Part shown: positions 1 to 11,480 of the stretch, piece after piece
Layout: each line of letters begins with the position of its first letter
Numbering within the stretch: position 1 is the first letter of the stretch
Source of the DNA: Amphibalanus amphitrite
Lineage: Eukaryota; Arthropoda; Thecostraca; Balanomorpha; Balanidae
DNA length: 64,000 nucleotides
Direction of reading: 5' to 3'
NCBI RefSeq assembly: GCF_019059575.1
Contig: NW_024882782.1
Coordinates: 62,001 to 126,000, forward strand
Program-made: the position numbers and the translations under genes
The notes under the pieces: generated by a model
The model's input: only the letters and a program-made list of their open reading frames with translations
Told to the model about the DNA's origin: nothing
Database searches by the model: none

Positions 1-128
1 ATGAATCACGATTCCCTGTGATTGAGATATAACTGGTGCATTTTTCACATGTAAAACATATGTTGCCTGCAGTCATGTCTGCATCGTATGATAACAATTG
101 CTCGGAAGATATCAAAAATGATGACTTG

Positions 129-167
129 TTCATGAACGTTCATGAACGTTCACGAACTGTTCGTGAA
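129..167. promoter_or_regulatory. Heat-shock-element-like GAA/TTC array
   Basis: Six alternating TTC/GAA triplets follow one another with exact 2-nt spacing (TTC 129, GAA 134, TTC 139, GAA 144, TTC 149, GAA 154). A further TTC/GAA pair comes after a 3-nt step (160, 165). This matches the known heat-shock-factor consensus of inverted nGAAn units. No gene start is recognised next to it, so it may equally be a short palindromic repeat with no regulatory role. Confidence 0.4.
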
Positions 168-250
168 CAGAGAATCGTTGGTGAACATGTGACCTTGAAT
201 GCCAAAATTCGTAAACTATCAAATAAACAAACAAACAAACATTACATTGT

Positions 251-580
251 TCACAAACTGTTCATGGACAAATATGCAAACACCAAACCCTGCCTGTTTT
301 CGTACGACGAGATCTTGTTTTCCATTTTCTGCCACAACTTTTCGTTACTTTCCTCGATGCAACTTTTCATCATTGCTTTGATGTCTTCCAAAAACTCCGC
401 GTCTTTAATTACTTGCTCTTTTCCTTTAAGAGAGACGTATCTCTGTTTCTTCTGATCCATGCGACGAAACATGTCCCCAACAGAACGCTGCCGCTTACGG
501 ACCGTAGGACCGGGGCTGGCACAAGCCAGCTGAAACGCAGTGTCGTCTGAATCGCTGAGTGCAGACGCAGAGTCCATCAT
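251..580 (-). CDS. Unrecognised 109-residue ORF, coiled-coil-like
   Basis: The frame opens at an ATG-ATG pair and ends at TGA. The predicted protein starts with an acidic, serine-rich stretch (LSDSDD at about residues 8-13). A basic segment follows (VRKRQRS, about 27-33), then a charged Lys/Glu-rich half (about 42-95) with heptad-like spacing that suggests a helical coil. I recognise no family. It could be the first exon of a transposon or host gene, or a chance frame. No splice donor is obvious at the 3' end. The GAA/TTC array lies beyond its 3' end, so it is not its promoter. Confidence 0.35.
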   Translation of the reverse strand: MMDSASALSDSDDTAFQLACASPGPTVRKRQRSVGDMFRRMDQKKQRYVSLKGKEQVIKDAEFLEDIKAMMKSCIEESNEKLWQKMENKISSYENRQGLVFAYLSMNSL

Positions 581-810
581 TGCGTCTCACAACAGCAAAG
601 CACAAAATGCACCGCGTCACAGCAAGCGCAGAATCACATTTCGCGGCTGGATGACCGTTCACTTACTCTGGCCACGGGCCGTAGCGCGCCCGCACAGGGT
701 CTACTACTCGACCGCCACTCTGACCGCGCGCGGCCGCCGACCTGTCAAACATACCGGAGCTCCGGGGCCCGACCCGACCTCGCCGGCCGCCCGGGACGTA
801 CTGACGTACT
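581..810. other. GC-rich spacer, nothing recognised
   Basis: This CpG-rich stretch lies between the small minus-strand ORF and the first R-repeat arm. It is in the right place to be upstream sequence of that ORF, but no core promoter motif stands out. Confidence 0.4.
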
Positions 811-1280
811 GCGGTTAGATAATACCAATCCACGTCCCAGTGCAGTGGCTGCTCGATCGCAATTTTCCTGCCCCATCTCTCCCGCCAGGCTAGACTTTGC
901 CCGGCACAGCGTCGCCTCAGTGCCTCGGACGGTGACCCGTTCAAAGGAGCTCACAATTCGTATGGTGCCGTGGCTCTCAAACCAACACAGAGCAGTGAGA
1001 CGCACAGGCTCACTTTCCATATAAGGCGAACGCCGAACAGCTGATTCCGACGCCGGGGTTTCATTCATGCTAAGGCTCCCAATCACAGCGCGGCATTTCA
1101 GTTAGTGTCGAGCGAAAAAGCTGCTATGCCCCGCCCCTCCATCACGTGACCCTTCCCTCACGTGGCCTCAGTCACGTGGTGTTTCCACTCCTTGGCGCAT
1201 GGCGGCGCTAGTCTCGCAGGGGCGGTGGTTGCTTGCTCCCCGCCGTCCGGGGGTGATGGGTAGCACGTGCTGGTGACTAT
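811..1280 (-). repeat. R repeat, arm 1 (inverted copy)
   Basis: This ~470-bp arm is the reverse complement of the arm at 2,186-2,644 and of the third copy at 14,590-15,060. Read on the minus strand it holds three CACGTG E-boxes (plus-strand 1143, 1159, 1173), a GC box in GGGGCGGGGC context, an ATTGG CCAAT-type box and a CArG box CCTTATATGG (plus-strand 1016-1025). It begins where homology to the other arm begins, with no clear TSD. Confidence 0.8.
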
Positions 1281-2185
1281 AGGGGAGAGAAGTCATATTG
1301 CGCCCTGTTCTTAAATGCGCCACACCTTCCTCCTGCCCAAAATACGATTCGAACGAATACTCGAATGTGTGCATTTACTTCACCACCATTAGCCCGCTCG
1401 TCTTCCGGTCCACGGGGGCAGGTGAGGTGTCTCAGCTTTCTCGCAGACCATTCTTTGTGATTTTCTCTACTTTCTTACGCGAAACAGTCCATTTCGACCT
1501 TTGCTAGTGTCATGGTTTATCTTAGAAATAGTGATTCAACTAATTATCATTGTTAATTGTCCGTTTAATGGCAGTTTTAAAAGCTTATCACCACTGTGGC
1601 TTCGCTGTCGCCGCCATATTTCAAGCTCATGAAAAATGTGTTCCATTTTTAATTGCGCCCACCCTATTTGCGCCCTATTCTTCAACCCAGAGAAACAGCA
1701 TCTGGTGGTTGGGAGACATTTCATTGAACACTTTGATCATTAGAGCGCTCACCTTACCATTACCTTAGCCTTCACAGCATAACTGGTCAATGGGCTGACA
1801 CGTTCAAATAGGCTACTTAGTTAGGTGGTAAACCGTTGTTTTTAATAGGGCGATTTTACATGAGAGGTATGGGCGCTTTTTGATAGGGGAGTCCGTAAAT
1901 GTGCCCTTTGCAGGTGTGTCGGAAAACTTTCCTCTTGTTAATTTTTCTGGGTGTGATACAAATTGGGAGTTTTTAAATTTTATTTGATGCCAAAATAACT
2001 GAGGCACAATTTTAGATACCTATCATCAAATATGACAGCTGGTCAACTTTAGCCGCAATAGGCCGCTATCCTTAAGGTGGCGCAATATGACTTCTCTCTC
2101 CTACTCATTTGTGAACAGAACGTTTCACTACCACTCGCCAGAAATTCAATGAGCAGTTGCTAATCTTTTAACATTTGAGTGTACA
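1281..2185. other. Unique spacer between inverted R arms
   Basis: About 900 bp of moderately AT-rich sequence is enclosed by the two R arms. I see no convincing coding frame or RNA gene. Near both inner ends a 19-bp inverted motif is present (1,261-1,279 and 2,186-2,204). The same motif recurs as an inverted pair at 14,407-14,425 and 14,590-14,608. Confidence 0.5.
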
Positions 2186-2740
2186 GTCACCAGCACTTGC
2201 TACCCATCACCCCCGGACGGCGGGGGAGCAAGCTACCACCGCCCTTGCGAGACTAGCGCCGCCATGCGCCAAGAAGTGGAAACACCACGTGACTGAGGCC
2301 ACGTGAGGGAAGGGTCACGTAATGGAGGGGCGGAGCATAGTAGTTTTTGCGCCCGACACTAACTGAAATGCGGCGCTGTGATTGGGCGCTTTAGCATGAA
2401 TGAAGCCCCGGCGCCAGAATCAGCCGTTCGCCTTATATGGAAGGTAAGCCTGTGCGTTTCACTGTTCTGTGTTGGTTTGAGAGCCACGGCACCATACGAA
2501 TTGTGAGCCCCTTTGAACGGGTCACCGCCCGAGGCACTGAGGCGACGGCTGTGCCGGGCATAGCCTAGCCTGGTGAGAGAGGTGGGCCAGGGAAAGTGCG
2601 ATCGAGCAGCCACACTGAGACGTGGATTGGTATTATCTAACCGCGACAAACGATGTCAGCAGCCTCTTCTCGTTGACACGAAAAGTTTGACAGACAACGT
2701 GGGCAGTGCCCAATCAAAAGCTACTAAACGATTCAGTTAA
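2186..2740 (+). repeat. R repeat, arm 2; start of duplication copy 1
   Basis: This arm mirrors 811-1,280 and continues to the right into sequence shared with 14,590-15,261. It contains CACGTG at 2,286 and 2,300, an ATTGG box and CCTTATATGG at 2,431-2,440. That box is followed directly by AAG-GTAAGC, a good splice-donor context. It resembles a TATA-less promoter plus first exon that has been carried along in a repeat. No downstream exon was identified. Confidence 0.75.
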
Positions 2741-2773
2741 GTAGGGGAAGCGGGGGGAGCACCGCCACCTTAA

Positions 2774-3958
2774 CCCGGCAGGCGGTGGGCCTACCAGCCA
2801 CCTTCCGCGCGGTGGGGGGGGGGGGGCACTTTTTTGCCCTCCCCCCGTATCTCCGAAACTACTGGACGGATCCGGAAAATTCAAACGGCGTTCGATAGCC
2901 CTGTCAAATTTGTTGAGTGAAACCAAATTTCATTGACCTCGGGGTCACCGATGACGTCACAGGTCAGGTCAAAGATAAAATGTTTCACCGTTCACGGGGC
3001 TTCTAGGGAAAGCGCTATAACACCGAGTAAAACGCATTTTGTCGAAAATCAGCGATAAGGCGTCAGTTGTCTAGTACATATGTTGCTATTAGAGGTCACT
3101 GGTTATACCAGGTCAGGTCACAGGGCAGGCCACCAAAGGTCACCAAGGGTCACCACATGAGCCCAACTTTACTAAGGTTATGCGATGCATGTTTTATGGC
3201 CAGTTTTTCATTTCCAACTCAATGGTGTTGGTTATAAGACCATCAGGTACGGTTTAGGTCACTTTCTGGTGGAGGTCAGGTCAGGTCAAAAAAGGTCAAA
3301 TTTCAAAGTTGATATTTTTGCATAAAATGGGTATCGATTCGATGCAGCTCGTCACGGGGAGTCTAATGGTGGTCTTTGTTTTGCGCTACGAGTTCTAGAA
3401 TTGCTAAAAATTGAGTTTGAAAATTTGACGTCATCAATTTTGAACAGTTTTTTTCGCTATAACTTGGCCAAAAAAAGAGGTATCGATCTCAAATTTGGTA
3501 TGCAGATAGAAGGCGGTAGGGGCTATCACATATTCCGGTTTTTTCGAAATTCAAAAAACTTTTTGGATTTTTGGGCTATTATATTCAAAAAATCTATTTT
3601 TTTATTTTTTGGGGTCAAAATCCAAAAAATTCGAAAACCCGAAATAACAGTTTTGTAGCCCTTTTAATTCCACACCTTTTATGTCTGAAACATTTTTCTG
3701 TATCTCTAAAGCTGTAGGCCTGACAGCTCTTCCCGCGAAACCTTTTTTGGGTCGAAAATGGCAAAAATGACGTCACTCTGACGTCATTAGCGGCCAACCT
3801 ATCATAGCCTTTGGGAAAATTTTTGGTCACCATGTGCGCTAGCTGCTCCCGGGAGGGTACTGAAAGTTTGGTGACGATCGGCGCAGCGGTTCTCGAGATA
3901 TATCGAAAAAACTAAAGGGGGGGGGCAAAAAAATGCCCCCCCCCCACCGCCTGGAAGG
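2774..3958. mobile_element. TTAA-flanked AGGTCA-rich element (G family)
   Basis: TTAA at 2770-2773 and 3959-3962 borders inverted ends with CAGGCGGTGGG cores followed by long G runs. The interior is dense in AGGTCA/TGACCT half-sites (about 2,940-3,300) and has a pair of TGACGTCA-like sites near 3,770-3,790. TTAA duplication with CC-starting ends fits piggyBac-type MITEs (Kolobok is the alternative). No transposase is present. Confidence 0.6.
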
Positions 3959-4136
3959 TTAAGCATTTCTGCTCACCGGGCTGAGATACGTAGTAAAAAC
4001 GAAGCTCTTGTGCATTCATGTGAAAGGAGGGATGTTTTCCTACATGTTGGAAAAGTTCCCAGCGCTTCATTATAAAATTTCGCTACTTACAGACATTGAA
4101 AACAAGTCTTGCATTTTTCGCCCTCCAAAAATGTGC

Positions 4137-4170
4137 GGGTAGCACCGCCACCGATGGTGGTGTTATCCAC
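4137..4170. repeat. GGTAGCACCGCC palindrome, copy 1
   Basis: An interrupted palindrome of GGGTAGCACCGCC and GGTGGTGTTATCC. It is one of several copies inside the 2,744-4,855 element that resemble that element's own termini. Confidence 0.6.
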
Positions 4171-4462
4171 AGATCAGCCTTACGGTAACAGCCGCCTTTG
4201 GTAGCGTTACTGCTGTCTGAAATAGTAACTCTACTCATATAAGACACACAAGAGTTGGTTGTTAGTTTGTCACAGATCAGACTGTTTGGTGCCGACAATA
4301 TGCATACAAAGGTGAAGGAAAATTCACGTTTATTTCGAAACATCCAGTGAAGTTGAACGTGAGGTTAAAAAACAAACGACGTTTGCACCTTGCGGCATAA
4401 CTAAAGCTCTTCTCCGAGCTGAGTGAGTCATCCTTGCGGCTTTATCCACTTTGCCACTCCTT

Positions 4463-4496
4463 GGGGTAGCACCGCCGAACATGGCGGTGTTACCCC
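4463..4496. repeat. GGTAGCACCGCC palindrome, copy 2
   Basis: Arms of 14 bp (GGGGTAGCACCGCC and GGCGGTGTTACCCC, one mismatch) around a 6-nt centre. Same motif family as at 4,137 and 4,818-4,855. These may be remnants of nested ends of related elements. Confidence 0.65.
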
Positions 4497-4857
4497 ACAC
4501 ACAGTCATGGACTGGCAACGCCGCGACTGGAAAACAAGCCGGGACGCGATTCTTCTGTAATTCCTTTCTCAACGAAGCGCACTTCATGCCCTCAAATTTA
4601 AGGTAAAAATCGAGGTATTTTGACATGAAATGACCACTTACTTGCTGCTAAAACATGCCAAATGATTACAACGATGGTAAGAAATTCACAAAATGGGCAA
4701 TTGCGATCTTAAAATCAAATAAATCTTAGCGAAACCTAACTCACGCGGCGCCCCGCTTCCGTTCGGACACCGAAATGGCGGATGTTTACATTTACAGTTC
4801 AGAGTTTTGCCGATAAAGGGGATGGCGGTGTTGCCCACATGGCGGTGCTATCCCCTA

Positions 4858-4914
4858 GTTGGCGAGATAACCAGACCCAATAAAAAGCTTTTAATTCGAT
4901 TTTGATTGACAAAT
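4858..4914 (+). repeat. Duplication copy 1, segment before hAT insertion
   Basis: Matches 15,262-15,316 of copy 2. The TGACAAAT at 4,907-4,914 is the left TSD of the following hAT element. Copy 2 shows the uninterrupted site. Confidence 0.75.
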
Positions 4915-5119
4915 CATAGGCGTAGGAACAGGGGGGGGGGGCAGGTGGGCAAGTGCCCACCCACTTTTCGAGTTGGGGGCCGGGGGGCCAACCTTGTGTT
5001 TTGGCCCACCCACTTTTTACTCGAGGCCCCTTGTCTCGATTTGAGAGGACGTCGTCACCTTCCAGAATAAACAAACTCGGTAAAAATAAGTTCCACGAAT
5101 CCCCACGCACGGACTCTCA

Positions 5120-6235
5120 AGGGGCAGTGATGGATCCAAGGAGGCCATCTGTACATACTTGTCAGTCGAAGCCCCTGAGACTGATGGCCTGAGAGACCCT
5201 AGTGGATCTGAAGAGGCCCCAATATCCACACTGGTCTGGCGAGGCCCCTGACACTGGCGGTCTGGGAGGCCCCTCTATCCATACTAGTCAGAGGTCTGAG
5301 ACTGGTGGTCTGGGAGGCCCCTCCATCCACACTAGTCAGAATAGGCCCCTGACACTGGCGGTCTAGCCGAGGCCCCCTACCCTCACTAGTCAGAGGAGGC
5401 CCCTCTATCCTCAATAGTCAGAAGAGGCCCCTGAGACTGCTGGTCTGGGAGGCCTATCCATCTACACTGTAGTCAGAGGAGGCCCCTGAGACTGATGACC
5501 TGAGAGTCCCTTATAATCACACAAGGCAGAAGAGGCCCATGAGACTGATTGACTGAGAGGCCCTTCTATTCATACTGGCCACAGGAGACCCCCAAAACTT
5601 TCGGTCTGGGAGGTCCCTCAATCCGGCACCAGTCAGAAGAGTCCCCTGAGACTGATGGCCTGGGAAGCCCTTATATTCACACTAGGCAGAAGAGGCCCCT
5701 GAGACTGATGGTATGAGAGGCCCTCATATTCACACCAGTCAGAAGAGGCCCCCGAGGCTGATGGCTGTGAGGCCCTTCTGTTCATATAACTGGCCACTGG
5801 AGGCCCCTGAAACCGATGGTCTGGGAGGGCCCTCTATCCACAGTAGTCAGAAGAGGCCCCTGAGACCGATGGTCTGAGAGGCTCTTATATTCATACTGGC
5901 CACGAGAGGCCCCTGAGACTGGTAGTCAGAGAGGTCCACTCCTAATGAATCTAAGGGGGCCCTCTATCCACATTTACACTTTTCTAGGGAGGCCCCCGAG
6001 ACTGATGGTCTGAGAGACCCTTTTATTTATACTGTCCACAGGAGCCCCCAGAGATTAATGGTCTGATAGGCTCTTCCATTTATGCTAACCAGAGGAGGCC
6101 CCTAGGATTGATGGTCTAACAGGTCCTTCTATTTATACTAGCCAGAGGAGGCCCATGAGACTGATGGTCTGAGAGGCCCTTCTATTCAAACTAGGCAGAT
6201 GAGGCCCCTGAGAATGATAGTCCGAAGAGCCATGC
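5120..6235 (+). repeat. ~55-bp GAGGCCCCTGAGACTGATGG minisatellite
   Basis: About 20 diverged tandem units alternate AGGCCCCTGAGACTGATGG-type and CTATTCATACTGG-type segments. The array is inside the hAT element at 4,915-7,873 and is not coding. Confidence 0.8.
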
Positions 6236-6239
6236 GGCG

Positions 6240-7570
6240 GCAACTGGCCGTGGCCATATTTCGGCTCGGCAGGGCCCCACAGAGCTCATGAGAGCACCTC
6301 AAGGGCTCCTAAGTAGATAAGCTTATCCCCATAAGGGTGGCATAAGGGCTTCTGAAGGCTCCTTGTAGGCATCTAAGGGCCCTTTCCGGCCTCTAACGGC
6401 TCCACCCGCCTGTGATGGCTCCCCACCAGTGTTTATGAGCGCCACACAGCGGCGCCTTTGAGGGTCATACTAGTGTCTCCTAGGGCCCTACATCGGTGGC
6501 TCTCGGGGCCCCACACCGGCGCCTCTGTGGGCCACCACACCTGTGCATCTCAAGGCTCTACAGGTACAGGTCTCGCGGGTTTTAGCGGTAGGTTTTGCAC
6601 CTAGAAAATTTAGTGTACTTCAGGCTATATCTTCGTCGTCTTAAGCTTTTAAGTGTTGAAGATGCGATCGACTGGTTGGGTAACAAGCCGGCCATGATCG
6701 TGTAAAATGGCTTCATCGTAGATCGATTAGTTTCTGAGATATAACCGGAAATGTAAAAGTGCAAAACCTACCGCTTAATCTCGCGAGACCTGTATATCTG
6801 AAGGACCCACACCGACACCTCTGAGGGCCCCACACCAGTGTCTCGGAGCTCTGAAGGCCCCACACCGGTGACTCTGAGGACTCACCGGCTCCTGAGAGCA
6901 CCATGTTGATGTCTAACGGCTCCACAAGGCCACTGAAGGCACCACACAAGCTCTCACTGAGCCCTAATGTCCATGTACCTACCGGCCTCTGAGGGATTTA
7001 AGCAAGCGCATTCACAGCTCCACACCAGCAGTTGTAAGGGCTTCACACTGAAGTATCTGAGGGTTCCACACCGGTGTCTCTAAGGGCCACATACCGGCAT
7101 ATCTGAGGGCCCCATACCGGCGTCTCCGAGGGTCCACATCTGGCGGGCACCCATCAGCGACTGAAGGTCCCACACTGTCGACTCCGAGAGCCCCATCTGC
7201 GTCTGGGAGCACCATGCCGTCTCTAATAAGAACCACAGCGGCTCCTCCGTACGAAAGATGGGCGTCTGCATGCCAAAGGGGAGCGGTTCGGAGACAGAAG
7301 GGCACCTACGTGCAATAGAGGTCTGCAAGACTGCAACTGATCAATGCCATGGGGGTGCATTCATAAGAAACAGGGGCGCCGGCATGGCAAAGAGAGGCGC
7401 CTTCAAGTGTCCATAAAAGAGAGACGCCTATGATAAGCACACATTGTATGCGACAACGGGTACAACGACAACGGACTGTGGGACATATAGGGATGTCTCT
7501 GATGACTATACATAGGGCGCTTATATGCCAAAGAGGGCGCCTATGAAGCTAATGGGGGCACCTGGGAAAC
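6240..7570 (+). repeat. ~25-bp GGGCCCCACACCGGTG minisatellite region
   Basis: Degenerate units of GGGCCCCACACCGGTGTCTC type run to about 7,320 and then turn into GGGCGCCTNTG-like units. A ~200-bp non-repetitive block (6,570-6,790) interrupts the array. That block is bounded by inverted copies of an ACAGGTCTCGCG...GCGGTAGGTTTTGCAC motif, which suggests a small nested MITE. The same unit occurs in opposite orientation in the hAT element at 11,757-13,272. Confidence 0.65.
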
Positions 7571-7881
7571 GAGGAAGACATTTGTGTAAGGGTTTTCAGG
7601 GGCCATGCGCCGTTTGCGGCAAATAGATTCTAAAAAAAACCGGAGGGGGAATAAGTTTTAAAAATGGTGCGGACTTTCCGCACTGTTCGCTTAAGCGGTT
7701 ACGCCCCTGGGTACATCTGCCCGATCTCAGAAGCTAGATTTGGAGGTCATACTTGAAAGCAGCCAGCAGGACGAGGCAAAAGTTGGAGGCCCCTGAAAAT
7801 AGGAGGCCCCCTGGAAAAGGAGGCCCCTTAACAGGGTGGCCCGCCCACTTTTCATGACGTTCCTACGCCCGTGTGACAAAT

Positions 7882-9929
7882 GACATACAAGCCCGCTGTG
7901 ATGGACCAAAGAAGGAGCTGAACAGTTCATACAACTTCTAAAAAGCTCAACGGTAAAAATTTAAAAGTCAAATGTTTAAATTCAGCCTGCATGTTTAAAC
8001 TCGGGTCCGGCGCTGGCAGAAAGCTTATATTGCCAAGCTTGCAATTCCACTACGTTGTAATGTAACCAATGTGAGAGCAACAACTGAAAGCCTCGAGCCC
8101 CGTTGGGGGGAGGGGGGCGCGAAAGAGCCCCATCTCCTTTTCAGTCGATATCTCCTAAAGTATAGCGTAGGTCCCCACCAAACTTTCAAGACCCCTCCAG
8201 GCATCATTTTACACCTTGTGACCAAATTTTTCCAGAGCTCTTATGAAAGGTTAGTCACAAATGACGTCAGAGTGACGTCATGTTCTGTCATTTTCGACCC
8301 AATAAAAGGTTTAGCGGGAAGAGCTGTCACGCTTACAGTTTTGAAGATAACAAAAAATAGGCATTCAAGATAAAAAAAGACATAAAATAAGCAGCGCTAC
8401 AAAACTGCCAACTCTGATTTCTAAACAAAAATTGTTTTCGACCATCAAAACTATAGAAGTATAACACCCCGAAAATACCAACAACGTTCAAAATTAAAGC
8501 TGGAATATATGTTATAGAACTATCAGCTCTAGCTATGCCAAACTTAAACTCGACAGCTTCATTTTTAGCAAAGTTATGGCAAAAAAAAAACACTACTCAA
8601 AATGTATTACGTAAAATTTTCAAACTCAATATTTAGCCGTCACAGAACACACAGAGCAAGCCAAAGAGCACCATTGGATTTCCCGTGATGAGCTGCATCG
8701 AATAGATACCCCCTTTATGCAAAATATTTACATATATAAAAATCAAAATGTCCGTATGTATGTATGTATGTATGTGACGCGTCAGTCACGCTTGGCGGGC
8801 TATTGCTCCGGAACGGTGCGGGCCACGGGGGTGAAATTTTCGACACAAGTCGGACGCGTGCATCTGTTTGTTGTATTAAATTTTGGAAGAGGTGCGCTCG
8901 GTGGTTTGCACGTGGCGGGCGCATCTTTGCGGGATTTTGGGCCGCGGCCGGCGCCGAGCAGACGGCACGCGCCTTAGGCTCAGTTTCTTCGCTTGCAAAA
9001 CTGGGTGAAATCAGAGCCGGAAGGACACTGACCTTTGGCAATGAATACCGGAACAGAGCACCGCCGGCCAAGAGGAGACGCAACATTTATTCTGGCAATA
9101 ACTCGGCCGCTACTGGGCCAATTTTAATGAAAATTGATTCATTACGCTGCGCGTAATGCTGGACACCTAGTCAACTATGAAATTTAACCTTTTTTGACCT
9201 GACCTTGACCTGACCTCCACCAGAACGTAATCTAAACCGGCCCCAATGGCCGTCTAGCCCACACCATTGAACTTTAAATGTAAAATTGACCATAAAACAT
9301 GTATCACGCGACCCTAGCAATTAGCATAGTTGGGTTCATATTGTGACCCTTAGTGACATGAACTCTTTGATCTGACCTGGCATCAGTGACCTCTTTAGGC
9401 AACATATGTATTGGGCAACCACGCTCCATCGATGTTTTTCGATAACATGCCTTTTATTTGATGTGTTAACTGACTGTAACGCATTATTTAGACTAAATCG
9501 GTAAAAAAATGCAACCTTTGACCTGACTTGTGACGTTATGGGTTGCACCTAGGTCAACGAAACCTGGTAACAAGGTTCGATAGCCCCTGGTGGGGCTATC
9601 GAACGTTCTTCGAATTTTCAAAATCGGTCGGTAACTTTCCGAGATCTCAGGTGGAGGACGAAACGGCTGCACCACCCCATCAGGTGGTAGGGTCCGCCAA
9701 TAGCCCAACGGGGCGCGAATTATTTACTCATTCATACAGTGTCATCTATTTTGAGAACACCTTTCTCACGCCATGACATGGTCCTCTCGTAATAGATCGA
9801 GATGAGGAGTGTTTTCACGCCTCCTTATGCACGGCTCTAGTGTCATTGAGCTATCAACTGTCAGCGGTTTTCGGACAATGAAGGAAGGCTTTTGGTTGTT
9901 TTTAGGTAAGATCTTGGGCCAGATCATTT
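7882..9929 (+). repeat. Duplication copy 1, main body
   Basis: Collinear with 15,317-17,630 of copy 2. It includes a G-run-bounded, TGACGTCA- and AGGTCA-bearing G-family segment (about 8,090-9,720). A block at about 8,717-9,160 (GTAT microsatellite, then GC-rich sequence) is absent from copy 2. It ends at 9,929, where a hAT-like end begins. No coding gene is visible. Confidence 0.75.
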
Positions 9930-10515
9930 CAGTGTCGGATCCAGAGAGAGACCATGGGGGCCATTCTCCCCCCTTGGGCCTCCCGGGGCCCATCACGGAG
10001 GTTTTTTTTTTAATTCATCACGGAGGTCACCGACGGGAGCTTTAACCCAGAGGTCTCCTAAGGGGGCACCATCCAGAAGGTCTATCGGAATAGGGTACCG
10101 TTTTCGGGGTCTCCCGGAGTCCCATTTCTGTCCCTCGCCTCGGGTTTTTTTTAGTTTAGTTGAGTTTTTTAGTTTTTAGTTTAATATTGTCCATCTATTT
10201 CCATCCCGAGGTCCGCGGGGGCACCATCTCGAGTTCTCAGGGGGCACTATCCCGAGTTCTCCGCAGGCACCATCCCAAGGTCGGAGAGGGCACCATCCCA
10301 AGGTCTCCGGCGGCACCATCGCGAGGTCTGGGGGCACCATCCCGAGGTCTCCGGGGGCACCGTTCCAAGTTTCCAGTGGCACTTTTCCGAAATCCGAGGT
10401 CTGAAGGAGCACTCTCCCCGGGTCTGAGGGGGCACCATCTCGAAGTCTCAAGGGCACCATCCCAAGGTCTCAGGGGCACCATCCCGAGGTCTCAGGGGCC
10501 GTTTGATCCGCGCCG
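9930..10515 (+). mobile_element. hAT-like left end plus ~23-bp minisatellite
   Basis: At 9,930 the duplication is broken by CAGTGTCGGATCCAG, a typical hAT terminus. From about 10,030 to 10,500 follow some 18 degenerate units of GGGGCACCATCCCGAGGTCT. I could not find a matching right TIR or a second copy of the flanking octamer, so the right boundary is inferred from where the array stops and the element is probably truncated. Confidence 0.5.
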
Positions 10516-11480
10516 TCCTGGGGGGGGGCGTTTTTACGCCCCCCCCCTAGATTTTTCGCGAATATCTCAAAAAACGGCGACGCGTAGCGCCGCTGTTTTA
10601 GATACCTACACCCGTTCCGACATCTTTTTCGCACATGCTATGAAAATTTCAGATCCCGGTCATTCAAGGTCAGGTCACCATGTAACGCCAATTGACCTTA
10701 ACTCAGAAAAAGTTAGAAAGCTCGCTGTAGTTACACCGACTGAGCGATCACTTTGAAACTTTCAGTACGTGCCTAGGGTAACAGTACCTATGTATAAAAT
10801 GGATATCTCGGATTTTTTTATATCTGTGAGTTGTGACCTAAGGTCAGGTCAATTTTGCGACAGCTCCATATAAGCCAATGGGAGAAAATTGAAATGAGCC
10901 TCTTTTGGCCGAATGTCGTTCTACACACTCTCAAACATCGGTTCATATGTAAACATGACACTCTGAATCGGAAAATTGCACCTGTGCCCCCTTTGTGTGC
11001 CCCTGAGGTCATCTCAGGTCATGAAAGGTCTTCAGCAGTTTTTTTTTACTATAACTTTTGATTTGACACTAACTTTTGTTAGAGCAGTGAAAACACGGGG
11101 GCTAAACCGTTGATCTGAGGTCAAATCTGAGGTCAATCAGAGCGGTGCCCTCTGGGGGCTTAACCGTTGATCTGAGGTCAAATTTGAGGACATGTTAGCG
11201 AAAGAGCGTTAAAAGAGCTATCGAATGCGCTTTTACACGGCGCTGTAGCTCTATTGGTTCCAGAGTTAGCCGTCGAATGTTTAAAATCGTTGAAATCGAC
11301 AAAATTTGCCTTTGATGAGCTCTGGTGACCTGAACTTTGCCCTAACCTTAAAATGACCGAGTGTTTTCCTTCTTATTTTTGACGCTCTTTCGATTGCCGC
11401 TTACCGCGTGTCGCTCTACGTGGCCCAGGAGCCGAGTTAGACGGAGGGGCGTGAAACGCCACCCCCCCCCCCCTCAGCAC
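10516..11480. mobile_element. G-family AGGTCA-rich element, partial or diverged
   Basis: G-run ends (GGGGGGGGGCG at 10,520 and, inverted, CGCCACCCCCCC at 11,457) enclose an AGGTCA-rich interior. Phrases such as GTTAAAAGAGCTAT (11,207) are shared with the G copy inside the hAT element at 35,130-39,393. No clear TTAA pair is seen. Confidence 0.5.

Larger units (their letters stand above)
2744..4855. mobile_element. TA-flanked TIR element, non-autonomous
   Basis: The element has TA on both sides (2742-2743, 4856-4857). Its ends are imperfect inverted repeats of the GGGGA...AGCACCGCCA type. Copy 2 of the duplication lacks it (empty site near 15,255-15,260). Its interior holds a TTAA-flanked element (2,774-3,958) and several palindromic GGGGTAGCACCGCC/GGCGGTGTTACCCC motifs. 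There is no transposase. The TA TSD suggests a Tc1/mariner-type mobiliser, though the ends match no family I can name. Confidence 0.6.
4915..7873. mobile_element. hAT-type non-autonomous element filled with minisatellites
   Basis: A perfect 8-bp TSD, TGACAAAT (4,907-4,914 and 7,874-7,881), flanks ends CATAGGCGTAGGAAC and, inverted, CACGGGCGTAGGAAC. An 8-bp TSD with CA-starting short TIRs is the hAT signature. There is no transposase. The interior is two degenerate tandem arrays (5,120-6,235 and 6,240-7,570). The corresponding site in copy 2 (about 15,307) is empty, so it inserted after the duplication or was never in copy 2. Confidence 0.85.

Noticed and set aside
8717-9156. Overlapping GC-rich frames near the GTAT microsatellite
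   Set aside because: Both strands are open because of composition; no motif, and the block lies within repeat DNA absent from the sister copy.
9930-10515. Complete hAT element
   Set aside because: The left terminus is convincing, but neither a right terminus nor a second TSD copy could be found.
10160-10756. Arg/Gly/Pro-rich ORF
   Set aside because: Falls on the ~23-bp GGCACCATCCCGAGGTCT minisatellite and runs into a G-family end.
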